This document shows, piece after piece, positions 22,520 to 33,402 of a stretch of 64,000 nucleotides of DNA. The translations under genes were made by a program, and so were the position numbers. The DNA is from Sipunculus nudus (taxonomy: Eukaryota; Annelida; Sipuncula; Golfingiida; Sipunculidae). Positions within the stretch are counted from its first letter, which is position 1, and every line of letters starts with the position of its first letter. Under the pieces are notes generated by a model that saw nothing but the letters and a program-made list of their open reading frames with translations, was not told the DNA's origin and searched no databases. The DNA lies in NCBI GenBank assembly GCA_026874595.1, contig CM049318.1, positions 15,387,741 to 15,451,740 on the forward strand, given 5' to 3'.

Positions 22520-23250
22520 TACAATAAAATGTATTGGCTCAATACAATACATGCATTGTATATAGAGCACCAGTGAACATGGCTGCATGAGCATCTTAAT
22601 AATACATTTGCGACGGAACTTACAAACATGATCACAGTTATACACAACATGAGTGCACAAAGGACTATAATATTTCATAAAAAAATCAGTATTTGTGCAG
22701 CTTGTTTCCACTAAAAAATGATGTAAACATTAATAAACATATCCCAGCTGGCCTTCAACTGGTTTGTTGATGCTGATGCATTACTATAATAATTATCATG
22801 TTACCTGAGGTCCGCAGTTGCCCATACAGAAATTTGAAACCAGGGGCGCGTTAATATATAGGGTTACCCTTTCATTAGTATCATGCAGTATATTATACTG
22901 TGGATTCAGAAAATATCGTGGTTTTGAAATTCCGTGGTTTTGACCTGAAACACTATTCGTTGAGTTAGAATCTATTGGATTAATAGTTCCTAGTCAAGCA
23001 ATGTATTCAAAATTAATATGCCGTGAACAGACGTGAAATTGAGCAAGAGATCAGTGTTTTGCTTATGTAAATAAAATACGCAGTCCCGGTACAAGCGAAA
23101 TGCTCAATGACGAATACATCGGCTGACTTATCTGAAATTTGTTGGGCGAAGAAAAAGAGTGTCTACTCTGAAATCAAGGACAAGCTGTCCTCGGAATTTT
23201 ATTGCCCAGTCATATTGTCCCGGCGGTAATCGGCTTTTGATCTATGCTTC
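22520..23250. other. Unique-looking spacer with a possible MITE end
   Basis: The stretch has no supportable gene. From about 22,903, TACTGTGGATTCAGAAAATA and two GTGGTTTTGA blocks resemble the MITE end at 15,849. A C-run of about 18 lies at 23,329-23,346. Confidence 0.35.
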
Positions 23251-24005
23251 CTAGACTGGTACCCTGCACTATTATGGCCCTTACCAAGCATGGGGTGCCA
23301 GACTACTCGGCTTCCCCGTGGAAAGTAGCCCCCCCCCCCCCCCCCGGGCAAATTGCCCGGTCCGATTTGGTCTGCGATCGTGAGAAAAAATGCTCCGATT
23401 AACTGACATACTGGTGTGATTTTATGAATTATTTGAACAAACGGAAGTCAATATTTATATTCTGCATATTCATTAATTAAAAGAGTTAACACTTCTTGGT
23501 ATGTCGTTCGTTCAGTTTGAACCCTTAGTTGATTGCAGATCCCGGGAAAGAGACTACAGTTACACTAGGCTCCAGCTCATAACAGTGCTCAACAGACCGT
23601 AACTTATCACCAAGCCGGGGCATAATTAGGTTAACTCTGCCGCACGGATGTTCTGCCGCACGGTTATTTTTTTTTAAATAATGACATTCTTATAGACGAA
23701 CAATCAAAAAAGCTGGGCAAAATGGCCTTTACCTACGACTTTTAGCGAGAAAATATGAGATAAAGAGCAAGTCCACATATACCAGTGTTGGTGCAGACGC
23801 ACATTCACACAGTCACTTGTAAGTCCGATACGGATGAAATCTTAGTTTGTTTGCTCCCCGATGGAACTGAATACCTATCCTCACAATTTAATTATTTTTT
23901 TTTAATTTATTGGCCACATATCGGTTTCTTTGTGTTTATTAATCAGTACCATTTAGAAGCATGGGCGATGAAAGCGGGCTAACACGATAATTTATCTCGA
24001 GAGTG

Positions 24006-24605
24006 TGAAACTGGTTTCGGTTCAGCGAAACCGTTCACTTATTAATAGCGAAACCGAAACTGGTTTTGGCGAAACTGCGAAATCATCTCCGGAGATGGTT
24101 TCGGTTTCGCAAAAACCGCCCACTCGATAATTATACTGGAAAGAAGGAGGTGGGCAAAAGGGAGTGCAATTCTGTTAATTATTTTATTAATGTATACTGT
24201 TAATGCCTGTTAGATTTAATTCAGAAATGATTGAGATATAAACATTCTTTCGGAAATGTTTTGAATTCAATATTCCCTACTATATATATAACCATGTATG
24301 GCTAAAGATGAGCCGCACGTATCCTGTGCGTCCATGCCGTCTGACACATGCACATGTTATAAGATGGAGAGAAACAGTCTATTTTCATCATAATTTAATA
24401 TATATTTGCCAGTCACAATTAATCATGCCAAGGCAAGGATCTCTAGCGTTTGAGAAAACTTTCATCATTAATTTATTTCATTAATAATAAATAATTTACG
24501 ATGGTATCAATATTTTCTATTAAAACCGAAACCGTCCACTTAAAAATAAAGGTGAAACCATACAGAACCGGTTTTCCCAGAACCGAAACCAGTTTCGAAT
24601 TTTCG
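24006..24605. mobile_element. Candidate MITE with GAAACTGGTTTCGG ends
   Basis: The left end GAAACTGGTTTCGGTTC and the right end GAACCGAAACCAGTTTCGAA are inverted, and AAACCG/CGGTTT blocks recur inside both ends. The interior (24.15-24.5 kb) is AT-rich and non-coding. Confidence 0.6.
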
Positions 24606-24635
24606 AGTACGCCCCTGGTGTACAGGATCGTAGAC

Positions 24636-25168
24636 AGGTACCCTGCTCTATTATGGCCCTCAGCCAACCAAAGAGACAGGCGTACAACGTCACGTTAAGT
24701 ACTCCCAGTTGCAACTCCTGACTTACCTGAAGACTTGTTCCAGCTCCATTATGCACCCTCATACCGGTTGTCATGGACGTTCACGCGTTCCTGGTTGATA
24801 ATCCATGAAGATTTCTTAAAAAATAACTTTCTTTAGTTATTTCTAGTTTTTAAATATTGAAGAATGATTTCTTGCACAAAAAAATGAATGATGGATGTAT
24901 AGATAATACGATATACTGGATCTCTGATATTCCACTGTGCGTTGCAGTGATTTATTATTAATATCTATTAATCTAATCATTAATTGCACACGTTATGTTC
25001 AGCCAACCTTTTGTAACTTCTCTGAGCAAACGAAATGCTTATCTTTATCATATATAATACATACTGGAGTTGGAACCAGTCTGCCGGGAGTACATAAGAT
25101 GGCGTTGTATGCCCGTCTCTATGATTGGCCTAGAGCAGCGGTGCCATAATAGAGCGGGGTACCAGTGT
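24636..25168. mobile_element. Candidate foldback/MITE element with ~120-bp inverted ends
   Basis: The left end at about 24,636-24,770 (GGTACCCTGCTCTATTATGG) pairs with the reverse complement of about 25,055-25,168 (CCATAATAGAGCGGGGTACC). Homology continues through GGCGTACAACG and GTACTCCCAGTTGCAACTCC. A relative of the end lies at about 23,260 (GGTACCCTGCACTATTATGG). Satellite B begins right at its right edge. Confidence 0.65.
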
Positions 25169-26650
25169 ACGTGATGGGGACGGCTGTTACAAGGAGGATG
25201 GTAAAGTTGCTAAATTGCTAGCGAATTGCGTGATGGGAACGGCAGTCACAGGGAGGGCGAGAAAGTTGCATAATTGCTGGCCAAATGCTAGCAACTTTGC
25301 AAAAATTGCGCATAGCAAGTATTTTTCAGTAAGGATTCAAACTTTGATAGACACTCGCGGCAAAGTTGCCAAATTGCTGGTAAATTGCGTGATTGGGGCG
25401 GCCGTCACAGGGAGGGCGAGAAAGTTGCAAAATTGCGGGCAAATTGCGTGATGGGGACGGTCATTACAGGATGAGTGAGAAAGTTGCAAAATTGCGTGGA
25501 AATTGCTAGCAAATTGCGTGATGGGGCCGGCCATCACAGGGAGGGCGAGAAAGTTGCAAAATTGCGAGCAAAATGCAAGCAAATTGCGTTATGGGGACCG
25601 CTGTTACATGGAGGATGGCAAAGTTGCTAAATTGCTAGCAAATTGCGTGATGGGGACGGCCATCACAGGGAGGGTGAAAAGGTGGCTAAATTGCGAGCAA
25701 AATGCTAGCAAATTGCGTGATGGGGATGGCTGTTACAAGAAGGATAGCAAAGTTGCTAAATTGCTAGCAAATTGCGTGATGGGGCCGGCCATCACAGGAG
25801 GGGCGAGAAAGCTGAAAATTGCGAGCAAATTGCTAGCAAATTGCGTTATGGGGACGCCTGTTACATGGAGGATGGCAAAGTTGCTAAATTGCTAGCAAAT
25901 TGCGTGATGGGGACGGTCAAAACAGGAAGAGTGAGTAAGTTGCAAAATTGCGTGCAAATTGCTAGCAAATTGCGTTATGGGGACGGCTGTTACATGGAGG
26001 GGGAGAAAGTTGCAAAATTGCGAGCAAATTGCTAGCAATTGCGTGATGGGGCCGGCCATCACAGGGAGGGCGAGAAAATTGCAAAATTGCAAGCGAATTG
26101 CTAGCAAATTGCGTGATGGGGACGGCTGTTACATGGAGGATGGCAAAGTTGCTAAATTGCTAGCAAATTGCGTGATGGGGACGGTCATAACAGGATGAGT
26201 GAGTAAGTTGCAAAATTGCGTGCAAATTGCTAGCAAATTGCTGATGGGGCCGGCCATCACAGGTACGGCGAGAAAGTTGCAAAATTGCGAGCAAATTGCT
26301 AGCAAATTGCGTAATGGGGACGGCTGTTACATGGAGGATTGCAAAGTTGCTAAATTGCTAGCAAATTGCTTGATGGGGACGGTCAAAACAGGATGATTGA
26401 GAAAGTTGCAAAATTGCGAGCAAATTGCTAGCAAATTGCGTTATGGGGACGGCTGTTACATGGAGGATTGCAAAGTTGCTAAATTGCTAGCAATTTGCGT
26501 GATGGGGACGGTCAAAACAGGATGAGTGAGAATGATGCAAAATTGAGAGCAAATTGCTAGCAAGTTTGCAATAATTGCGTATAGCAAGTTTTGCAATGAG
26601 GATTCAAACTTTGATAGACACTCGCGCAAGTTTGCTAGATACTCATGCTT
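25164..26650. repeat. Satellite B: alternating ~60/70-bp units (about 130-bp dimer)
   Basis: Units alternate between two types. One reads GTGATGGGGCCGGCCATCAC, then AGGGAGGGCGAGAAAGTTGC. The other reads TTATGGGGACGGCTGTTACA, then TGGAGGATGGCAAAGTTGCT. They are joined by GCAAATTGCTAGCAAATTGC. Two units carry an extra block, GGATTCAAACTTTGATAGAC, at about 25,333 and 26,580, near both ends of the array. The core GCAAATTGCTAGC is shared with satellite A, and the rest is different. Confidence 0.93.
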
Positions 26651-26651
26651 C

Positions 26652-26678
26652 AACAAGGAAAAACCGACAGTTCCCCGC
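26652..26678. repeat. Inverted repeat, right copy, bracketing the satellite block
   Basis: AAAAACCGACAGTTCCCCGC plus CT is the inverse of 16,596-16,622. It falls just outside satellite B, as its partner falls just outside satellite A. Confidence 0.7.
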
Positions 26679-26885
26679 CTATATGTGACTCTCCTACCTC
26701 CATTACTGCCAATTTATAAAAGAATGCTCTTACTTTAAGCTTATAACCAGATACTTTTATTGGCTTTTCGATCACAAGGGATTACATTTTGTGATAAATG
26801 CAAAAGAAGTTTTTCCCAAATTTAAAATGTTGTTCCATTTACACTGAGGAATAGTCCTTTATACTGTAGTTTCACTAACATATCC

Positions 26886-29068
26886 AGGGTTCTCCACTAG
26901 CTAATATAGCCTGGCGCACCGCCAGCCTTTAATGTTACCCGCCACTCTTTCATCTGTACCCACCACGCTTTCCCTGTCCCTGCCAGACATACAGTAGTCA
27001 GTAGTAACAAGGACTGGCCTTACAGACTGACCCTGGTTCCCTAATTGCTTTTTAATTACACAATGCCTAATGGCATGGATATTGTTTAACATTGATACAT
27101 ATTCTGACTGTGGCTTCTAGGAAGGTATATTCACTCAGTGTGCTGTCATAACAGCTGGTCTTTAAGTGTGGCTGATACAATAAATTTCTATATTTGCATT
27201 CTATTCGTTGTTCGTATTACAGCTCATACAAAAACAAATTACACATGCCCTACCTCTTGCTCCCAATGTTCCTACATGCATAAAAAAACCATGCAGATTA
27301 AATTTTTAATCATACAATAAACAAGTGACCCATGGGTCATGACGCTCAGCTGACTGGGAAGAGATTCGCAAAAGGAAATTTTATCATCAGAATGGTAGTA
27401 TATACCCATTCAACTGAAGCATCAAACAGATTAACCAACAGGCCAAGATTTAGTCTGTATTTATATATCTCAAAAATAGAGAAAAATGTGTAAACTTTTA
27501 AAACTAGAATACGGGTAACCGACAAGTGACTACATGTATCTGCCAAAATCAGATAGTGAGGCATGGATTGAGTGGCAAGGGGAAATAGAGTGAGGTATGT
27601 TGCATATTAGCATGGATGTCTGCAGCCTAAATGTGTATGTAGGTTGTGCCACCTACCACAAATCCAGAAAGCTGTCCAAGTTGTATACACCTGCAAAATT
27701 TTAGGCAGAAAAGTCAAACCACTACATGTATATGAGCGATTTTTGCCCATGGCAGACAAACAGACAAACACTGTGCAAAAATCTTTCCAGGTAACCCCTC
27801 CAGTTTTGTGCATGATAAAGACCTATGTGAGATCTAAACACATGCACAATTTTGGCCCAATCGGTCAAATGGTTCCTGAGATATGAGCTTGGATGTGTCC
27901 AGCATTAACTAGAATGTAGGTGGCGCCACCTGTCATAAAATCAAGAAAGCTGTCCACGATGTATAAACCTGCAAAATTTTAGGCAGTTATGTCGATCCAC
28001 TACAGAGAAATGAGTAATTTTAGGCCACGGCAGACTAACAGACAGACGCTGTGCAAACATTGTTACAGGTGGCGCCACCATTTTTTGTGTATGTTACAGA
28101 GCTATCAAAGGGCTACATTTGTATAAATTTTATTTCCTGATCGGTCAAACGGTTCCCGAGATATAAGCTTGGATGTCATCAGTGTGAACGTGAACGTAGG
28201 TGGCGCCACCTGTCATAAAATCAAGAAAGCTATCCTGGATGTATACACATGACGAATTTCAGGTGAATTAGTCAATTCACTGCAGAGATATGAGTGATTT
28301 TAACCCAAGGCAGATGAACAGATGGACACTGTGCAAACATGGTTACAGGTGGCGCCACCATTTTTTGTGTATGTTATAAAGCAATCCAAGGGCTACATTT
28401 GTATCAATTTTATTTCCTGATCGGTCAAACGGTTCCCGAGATATGAGGGTTTATGAGTGGAAACAGACCCACAAATTGACACTGGATAGAGAGGAAAGGT
28501 CAGAGGTCAATGCAAATTGGTTAGGCACCAGTTCACATGTGACCCGATAATAGGTGTAAGTTTGGGAAAAATCGGTCCATTAGTCTCCGAGGAGCTCTCT
28601 GGAAACGAACGCGGCGGCGGCGGAGGAACTCGGTCAAAAACATAGTATCCGCAAAACTTCGTTTTGGCGGATACAAAAATACAGGTGGCTCCACCAGTCT
28701 GCAGAAACTAATAAAAACACTTAATGGTCAATATCCATGCAAAAAATCATGGTGATCTCTGCATTAGTTGTTCAGATACTTCAGTTTTTGTATCAAATTG
28801 TCCATTATTCTGAGGGATACTTTGGAGTCCTATAGCTTGAAGGATATGGGTAACAGAGACCTAATTTCAAGTTTCCACAGGCACCTTTCATGGGCCTCCT
28901 TGCATGACAAGAATGAAGATTCTAGGTCCAGTTGTTGCGATTTGTACCCTGTTGACAGATAACCACATCTTTAAAGGTCTCAAAAAAAAGAAAAAAATTC
29001 GTAAAAATTTGAAAAAAAAAATAGAGCCTAATAACCACCAGCCTATCAGAATTTCTAGTGGAGAACAT
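26886..29068. mobile_element. Putative nested element with GTTCTCCACTAG inverted ends
   Basis: The left end reads CAGGGTTCTCCACTAGC. The right end, on the reverse strand, reads GTTCTCCACTAGAAATTC, then AGGCTGGTGG; the left counterpart has AGCCTGGCGCACCGCCAGCC. The final CAGG is absent on the right. The GGTGGCGCCACC tandem repeat fills much of the interior. No transposase was found. Confidence 0.5.
27530..28640 (-). repeat. Dispersed repeat with ~250-bp tandem units (GGTGGCGCCACC family)
   Basis: About three degenerate units carry GTAGGTGGCGCCACCTGTCA, then AAATCAAGAAAGCT, a CAGAGATATGAGTGATTTTA block, a second GGTGGCGCCACC palindrome and CGGTCAAACGGTTCCCGAGA. The family matches 1,600-2,300 in reverse orientation. 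The tail at 28,590-28,680 holds a GGCGGC run and CGCAAAACTTCGTTTTGGCG, a palindrome-like end. Confidence 0.75.
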
Positions 29069-29069
29069 T

Positions 29070-30005
29070 GACATCATGTATGTTTTGTATGCCTGTAGCT
29101 TCAATTGGCAAAAAAAGCAATGGATTGATTTTGTAAATTATTACAGATCTTTTATGCTAGCCATAAACTAAAAATATGATGATATCCTTTACATTATCTG
29201 ATAATGAACAAGGCTTCCACTGTTTGTTTATTCCCTTAGCTATGTCATCCCTTGTCAAATTTTAAGATTTTCTTCACATACTTATCTTCTATATAATGAT
29301 GGATATACCATGTTAATTGTATGATGAGATTGTGAATATGGAATCCTCATGAAACACTATAATAAGTGTAAAACTGAAAAAGTGAAAATATATTGCAATG
29401 AATATGTTGCAAACCACAGAATATTCATAATTACTTTTGGGCTGTGTTAAACCTGAAGGCCTGAGAAACCAACATGTCATGTTCAGGGGCCCTAGCTGAC
29501 TGCATCACTCAAAGTTTGACTCAAGAACAGTCTTCAGGGCAAGGGCTTTGATTGCATTTCCTAGTCATGTATGAAAGTTGACATGAACATCTACTAGGAC
29601 TCAGCAGTAGGACTTATGACCATTGGGTCTCATGACCCCATCACCCTAATAAATTGTAATTAACTTGTCTAATCAGGCATGGCCTCCCCTCTGATAGTGA
29701 TACCCGGCCTGCCTTACAAGAGGCATACTGGAGGCTTTATTACATCATTCTAGGTAGCAGGGCACTCATCAGGAAACCCAAAGGGTCCTGATAATGACAT
29801 TACCTTGGCCAATGAAACTATGTGCCACACAAACATGGTCTTATGCTCCAGACACCTATACAGGCTCTTTGAAGACTGCATGGTGCCAGCCAACAGGAAA
29901 TCATGCATTACTAATACTTGAAAGCATCCAGAAGCCCAGCAAAGGCTTGCGACTGCATCACCCCAGCCAGTTTGGTGCTTTTATAGATCTTTATGTAAAA
30001 TTTAA
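29070..30005. other. No supportable gene
   Basis: The stretch is moderately AT-rich and without recognisable exons. An open frame at 29,794-30,015 on the plus strand has no recognisable domain. Confidence 0.4.
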
Positions 30006-30009
30006 ACAA

Positions 30010-30075
30010 ATATAGGTTTTGGGCACTTTTGGTGTTAAAACCTTCATGCCTAAAACTTGCCAACCCTGTATGGTA
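30010..30075 (-). mobile_element. Right end of the putative CAGGGTTGG-type element
   Basis: On the minus strand this begins CAGGGTTGGCAAGTTTTAGGC, with GTGCCCAAAACCT farther in, and mirrors 16,274. The outer span would be 13.8 kb. The two ends could also be two separate copies of one family. Confidence 0.4.
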
Positions 30076-30229
30076 ACTAAAATGTATCAAGATTTAGTTT
30101 CAGGCGCTCTAAGTGTATACAAAGATGCTTATTATCGGAGTATAAGTTAAACAGTTATTGTAATGGCAAACATTGACTTGTGAATGAAAACAACATTTTC
30201 CAGTTGCGCTGGACCGCATGTTTATCAAG

Positions 30230-30335
30230 CAGCGAAGCTGATCTGCTATAAATAGAAACACTTCAGGAGGGACTTTGTTTGGAAATCCCTAGTCTAACCA
30301 CCGTCAGATTTATGATCTTGTTATTGTAGTTGTTT
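30230..30335 (-). repeat. Dispersed repeat, TAAATCTAACG family (minus copy)
   Basis: On the minus strand it reads GTAAACAACTACAATAACAAG, then CATAAATCTGACG, GGGATTTCCAAACAAAGTCC and CTCCTGAAG. The block order matches the plus-strand copies. Confidence 0.6.
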
Positions 30336-30837
30336 ACATCTCCTAATGAGACAACACACTAAGGAGACTGCGTTTAAATTTGGGTACAGACTGTGCACGT
30401 TACTTCTAAAGAACTCTTTCTTAATTCATTCTTTTCATACCTGTGCCAAGTATAACATTTATAGACCAATTATAATAAAAGCTCCGCTACTGTAAATAGA
30501 GCAGACGTCGACGGACGGTTAATAAAGTTACATATATGTAGCAGAGATGATAAATAATTGAACGAGATTTGATTTAGCACCGTAGCGTAACATAGGTGTG
30601 AGTTAAAGTTGACAGATTATGTATAAAAACCTATATACAAATGCGCATAAAAATGTTAATGCTGAAATAAGAAGCATAGTTATTGATCCTTATTTAGGTT
30701 TACATGTGGAAAATGGGAAAACGCCTGGACTAAATTGTAGTATTTAGTGGTGTCAATTTATCTTTAAGGGTTTGGGATGACCCATAGGCGCAGGTGTTGG
30801 AAACTTTTTTTGTTAGTCTAAAATAATATTACAATAT

Positions 30838-30838
30838 C

Positions 30839-30897
<59 letters not shown>
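30838..30897. repeat. (AT)n microsatellite
   Basis: An AT run interrupted by TTA and TGTA. The surrounding 30.34-31.25 kb holds no gene I can support. Confidence 0.9.
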
Positions 30898-31267
30898 GAA
30901 TTCGAGATATACAAGTACACGATAAAATAAAAAGGCTCAGATTATACAGTATTATAGTATACAGCCGTAAAACGACTGATTATACCTGTCCCGTAGAAGC
31001 CTGACACACAGCACTGTTTCATCTGGTGACCTGCCTTTTCCTAAGAAGTTGTTGGTACTTTCTGGGTTGGAAACTCGTGCTTTATTGTGCCTACAATGTA
31101 AAGTACAATTGGGCTCATTAAAATAATTCATAACCTATCTGTTAATGAAATCTTTATTCTGGAAATGATGGCCTGAGGCCCATATATCCAACATATATCC
31201 AACACATGCTGATAAATATAATTCAGAATTTAATAAGCTTTTAATGATAGCATATTTTTTCAATCCT

Positions 31268-31338
31268 CTATTATTTTCTATGTTAGCTGTCCATTCTTGT
31301 CTTTCATTATCATGCAACCTTTCTTTGAAACCTGACAG

Positions 31339-31404
<66 letters not shown>

Positions 31405-31643
31405 ACCACACCTTGAAATATCCATGTATTCCCGAATCCAAAAGAAAATAATATATTTTTTACCCTTGTTGCCCACGTATGCTTCCCGACTTCATCTAGC
31501 CTACACTAAGGGTACCTATAATCTTCCATTCTTAATAATTTAACCCAATAAGAAATACATTTTAACATAAATCTATTATTTTCTATGTGAGCTGTCCATT
31601 CTTGTCTTTCATTATCATGCAACCTTTCTTTGAAACCTGACAG

Positions 31644-31711
<68 letters not shown>

Positions 31712-31881
31712 ACCACACCTTGAAATATCCATGTATTCCCGAATCCAAAAGAAAATAATATATTTTTTACCCTTGTTGCCCACGTATGCTTCCCGACTTC
31801 ATCTAGCCTACACTAAGGGTACCTATAATCTTCCATTCTTAATAATTTAACCCAATAAGAAATACATTTTAACATAAATCT
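31268..31881. repeat. Tandem duplication of ~305 bp, each copy with an (AT)n core
   Basis: Copies at about 31,268-31,571 and 31,572-31,881 are nearly identical. They share TTATTTTCTATG, then GCTGTCCATTCTTGTCTTTC, the AT run, TTGACCACACCTTGAAATAT and CCTACACTAAGGGTACCTAT. The AT runs (31,341-31,402 and 31,646-31,710) differ in length. Confidence 0.92.
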
Positions 31882-31886
31882 GATTT

Positions 31887-32330
31887 TCAGAGAAAATCTT
31901 CTACACTCATCAAGTGCTGCAGCATTTGGTGAAGAAGAGTTACTTCCAAGTACCTATTTGCAAAATTTATTTTATCTTGTTTTTTGTAACGCCATAATTC
32001 CCAGCCATGTGAAATTATAGGTACAACTATTTTATCAAACAATGAAAATGATTCTTTTACAGTAATATATTTATTAACAGAAATGATTTTTCTTATTATT
32101 AAAACTGTTTTATTTGCTTGACACACAAGATGTTTTTCCATTTCCATTTCAGTCAAGAAGTAAATACCAAAATAACTATTGACTGCTTCAAGCTTTCTAC
32201 CTTTATAATACCATTTTTCATATTTCTTTAACGTCTCCCCATTTCTAAATAAAACAACTTTAGTTTTGTCCACATTCAACTTCACTCCATAACAATTACA
32301 AACAAAATTTAGTTTATCAATTTGATTCAT
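31887..32330 (-). pseudogene. LINE (non-LTR retrotransposon) RT fragment, truncated
   Basis: This 147-codon minus-strand frame resembles the segment that follows the catalytic core of a non-LTR reverse transcriptase. It has LNVDKTKVVLFRNG, WYYKGRKLEAVNSYFGIYF, and LFDKIVVPIISHGWELW. The YADD-containing core is absent. The last residues depart from the family pattern, which suggests a frameshift near the C-terminal end. It abuts the 305-bp tandem duplication. It is a dead, 5'-truncated insertion, perhaps of the CR1/jockey-like side. Confidence 0.75.
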
Positions 32331-32339
32331 CTGTTATTA

Positions 32340-33000
32340 CTGATCAATTAAGCAGGGAGGAACCATTAATTGTATTAAAATAAGGGTTGCGTTGCCTGGT
32401 GAGGCTCTGTAGTGTTGGTGCCATTCATGAGAGGGTTGCTTCACAGAAAACTAATAAAAGTTCTGTAAAATCTTTTTCACAATATCGGAAAATGTAAATG
32501 GAAGCTCACTGAAGAACGAGTGTTTTGCATTTATACATCTTAGGCAAAAATACTATTCTTCATAAGATATGAAGGGGCGAATTCAGGGATATAAAGGTAA
32601 AATTGGTGAAAATGTTTATGGGTGAAAGTGCAAAGGTCGATTATATATTTATACAATAGGTCTGACCGAGTATGATCTGCTAAAGCATGGTTACAGCTTT
32701 GAATTAAAAATAACTATAACAAGATTAAATGAAGATTCTTTTTCGATCAAAAAGTACTATAATTTGTAAATTTTACTGTATTATATGTAGAAAGTTACTG
32801 ATGAGTGGAAAGTAGAAACGGATCCTGCAAAGGTTTTGTACATTCCATCATTTTAAATTTGTGAGAAAACAAATGTATATAAAATTTATTCAATGTCAGT
32901 AAATGATCATCGGGAGATGGCCTGTGCCATATAAAACCACCAGTTCTCCCTGCTACATGCAAAGTCGCTGTGCCGACATATGTAGTGGGTGGCACTCTGA
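32340..33000. other. No supportable gene
   Basis: AT-rich sequence with no recognisable exon or repeat structure. Confidence 0.4.
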
Positions 33001-33026
33001 CGTCACTTGGCTGGTTCCTATAAACA

Positions 33027-33050
33027 TGTATATATATATATATATATATT

Positions 33051-33099
<49 letters not shown>
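33027..33099. repeat. (AT)n then (GA)n microsatellite
   Basis: Two adjoining dinucleotide runs. Confidence 0.95.
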
Positions 33100-33104
<5 letters not shown>

Positions 33105-33284
33105 ACAGACTGCCTGCAATCGGAAGGTCATATGTTATATTCCAATCGGCAGTGAACCGGCTTTTCTGTGTATTCATGTTCCATTTCTATATACAATGAA
33201 CCAGCATGGCTATTCATACATCTCTCTATATAGTATATGCTATACACCATATAAGGCCACCAATGTGCAAATACACAGAGAGGT

Positions 33285-33325
33285 CGGGGTCTGTTGTAGC
33301 TCAGTGGTTAGAGCAGACGATGTAT
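33285..33325 (+). repeat. tRNA-like 5' half (SINE head or tRNA pseudogene)
   Basis: GTTGTAGCTCAGTGGTTAGA plus GCAGACG fits the D-arm and box A of a tRNA (TRGCNNAGYNGG). The sequence runs straight into a 65-bp (AT)n tract, and no box B or 3' half is recognisable after it. It is best read as a truncated tRNA-derived SINE, not a functional tRNA. Confidence 0.5.
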
Positions 33326-33332
33326 ACATGTT

Positions 33333-33336
<4 letters not shown>

Positions 33337-33401
<65 letters not shown>
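33337..33401. repeat. (AT)n microsatellite
   Basis: A long pure AT run directly after the tRNA-like segment. Confidence 0.95.

Positions 33402-33402
<1 letters not shown>

Noticed and set aside
27138-27886. Short open frames in the GGTGGCGCCACC repeat
   Set aside because: They fall in a tandem dispersed repeat with no domain and no conserved frame between copies.
33285-33325. Functional tRNA gene
   Set aside because: Only the 5' half is tRNA-like; no anticodon arm, box B or matching acceptor strand is found.
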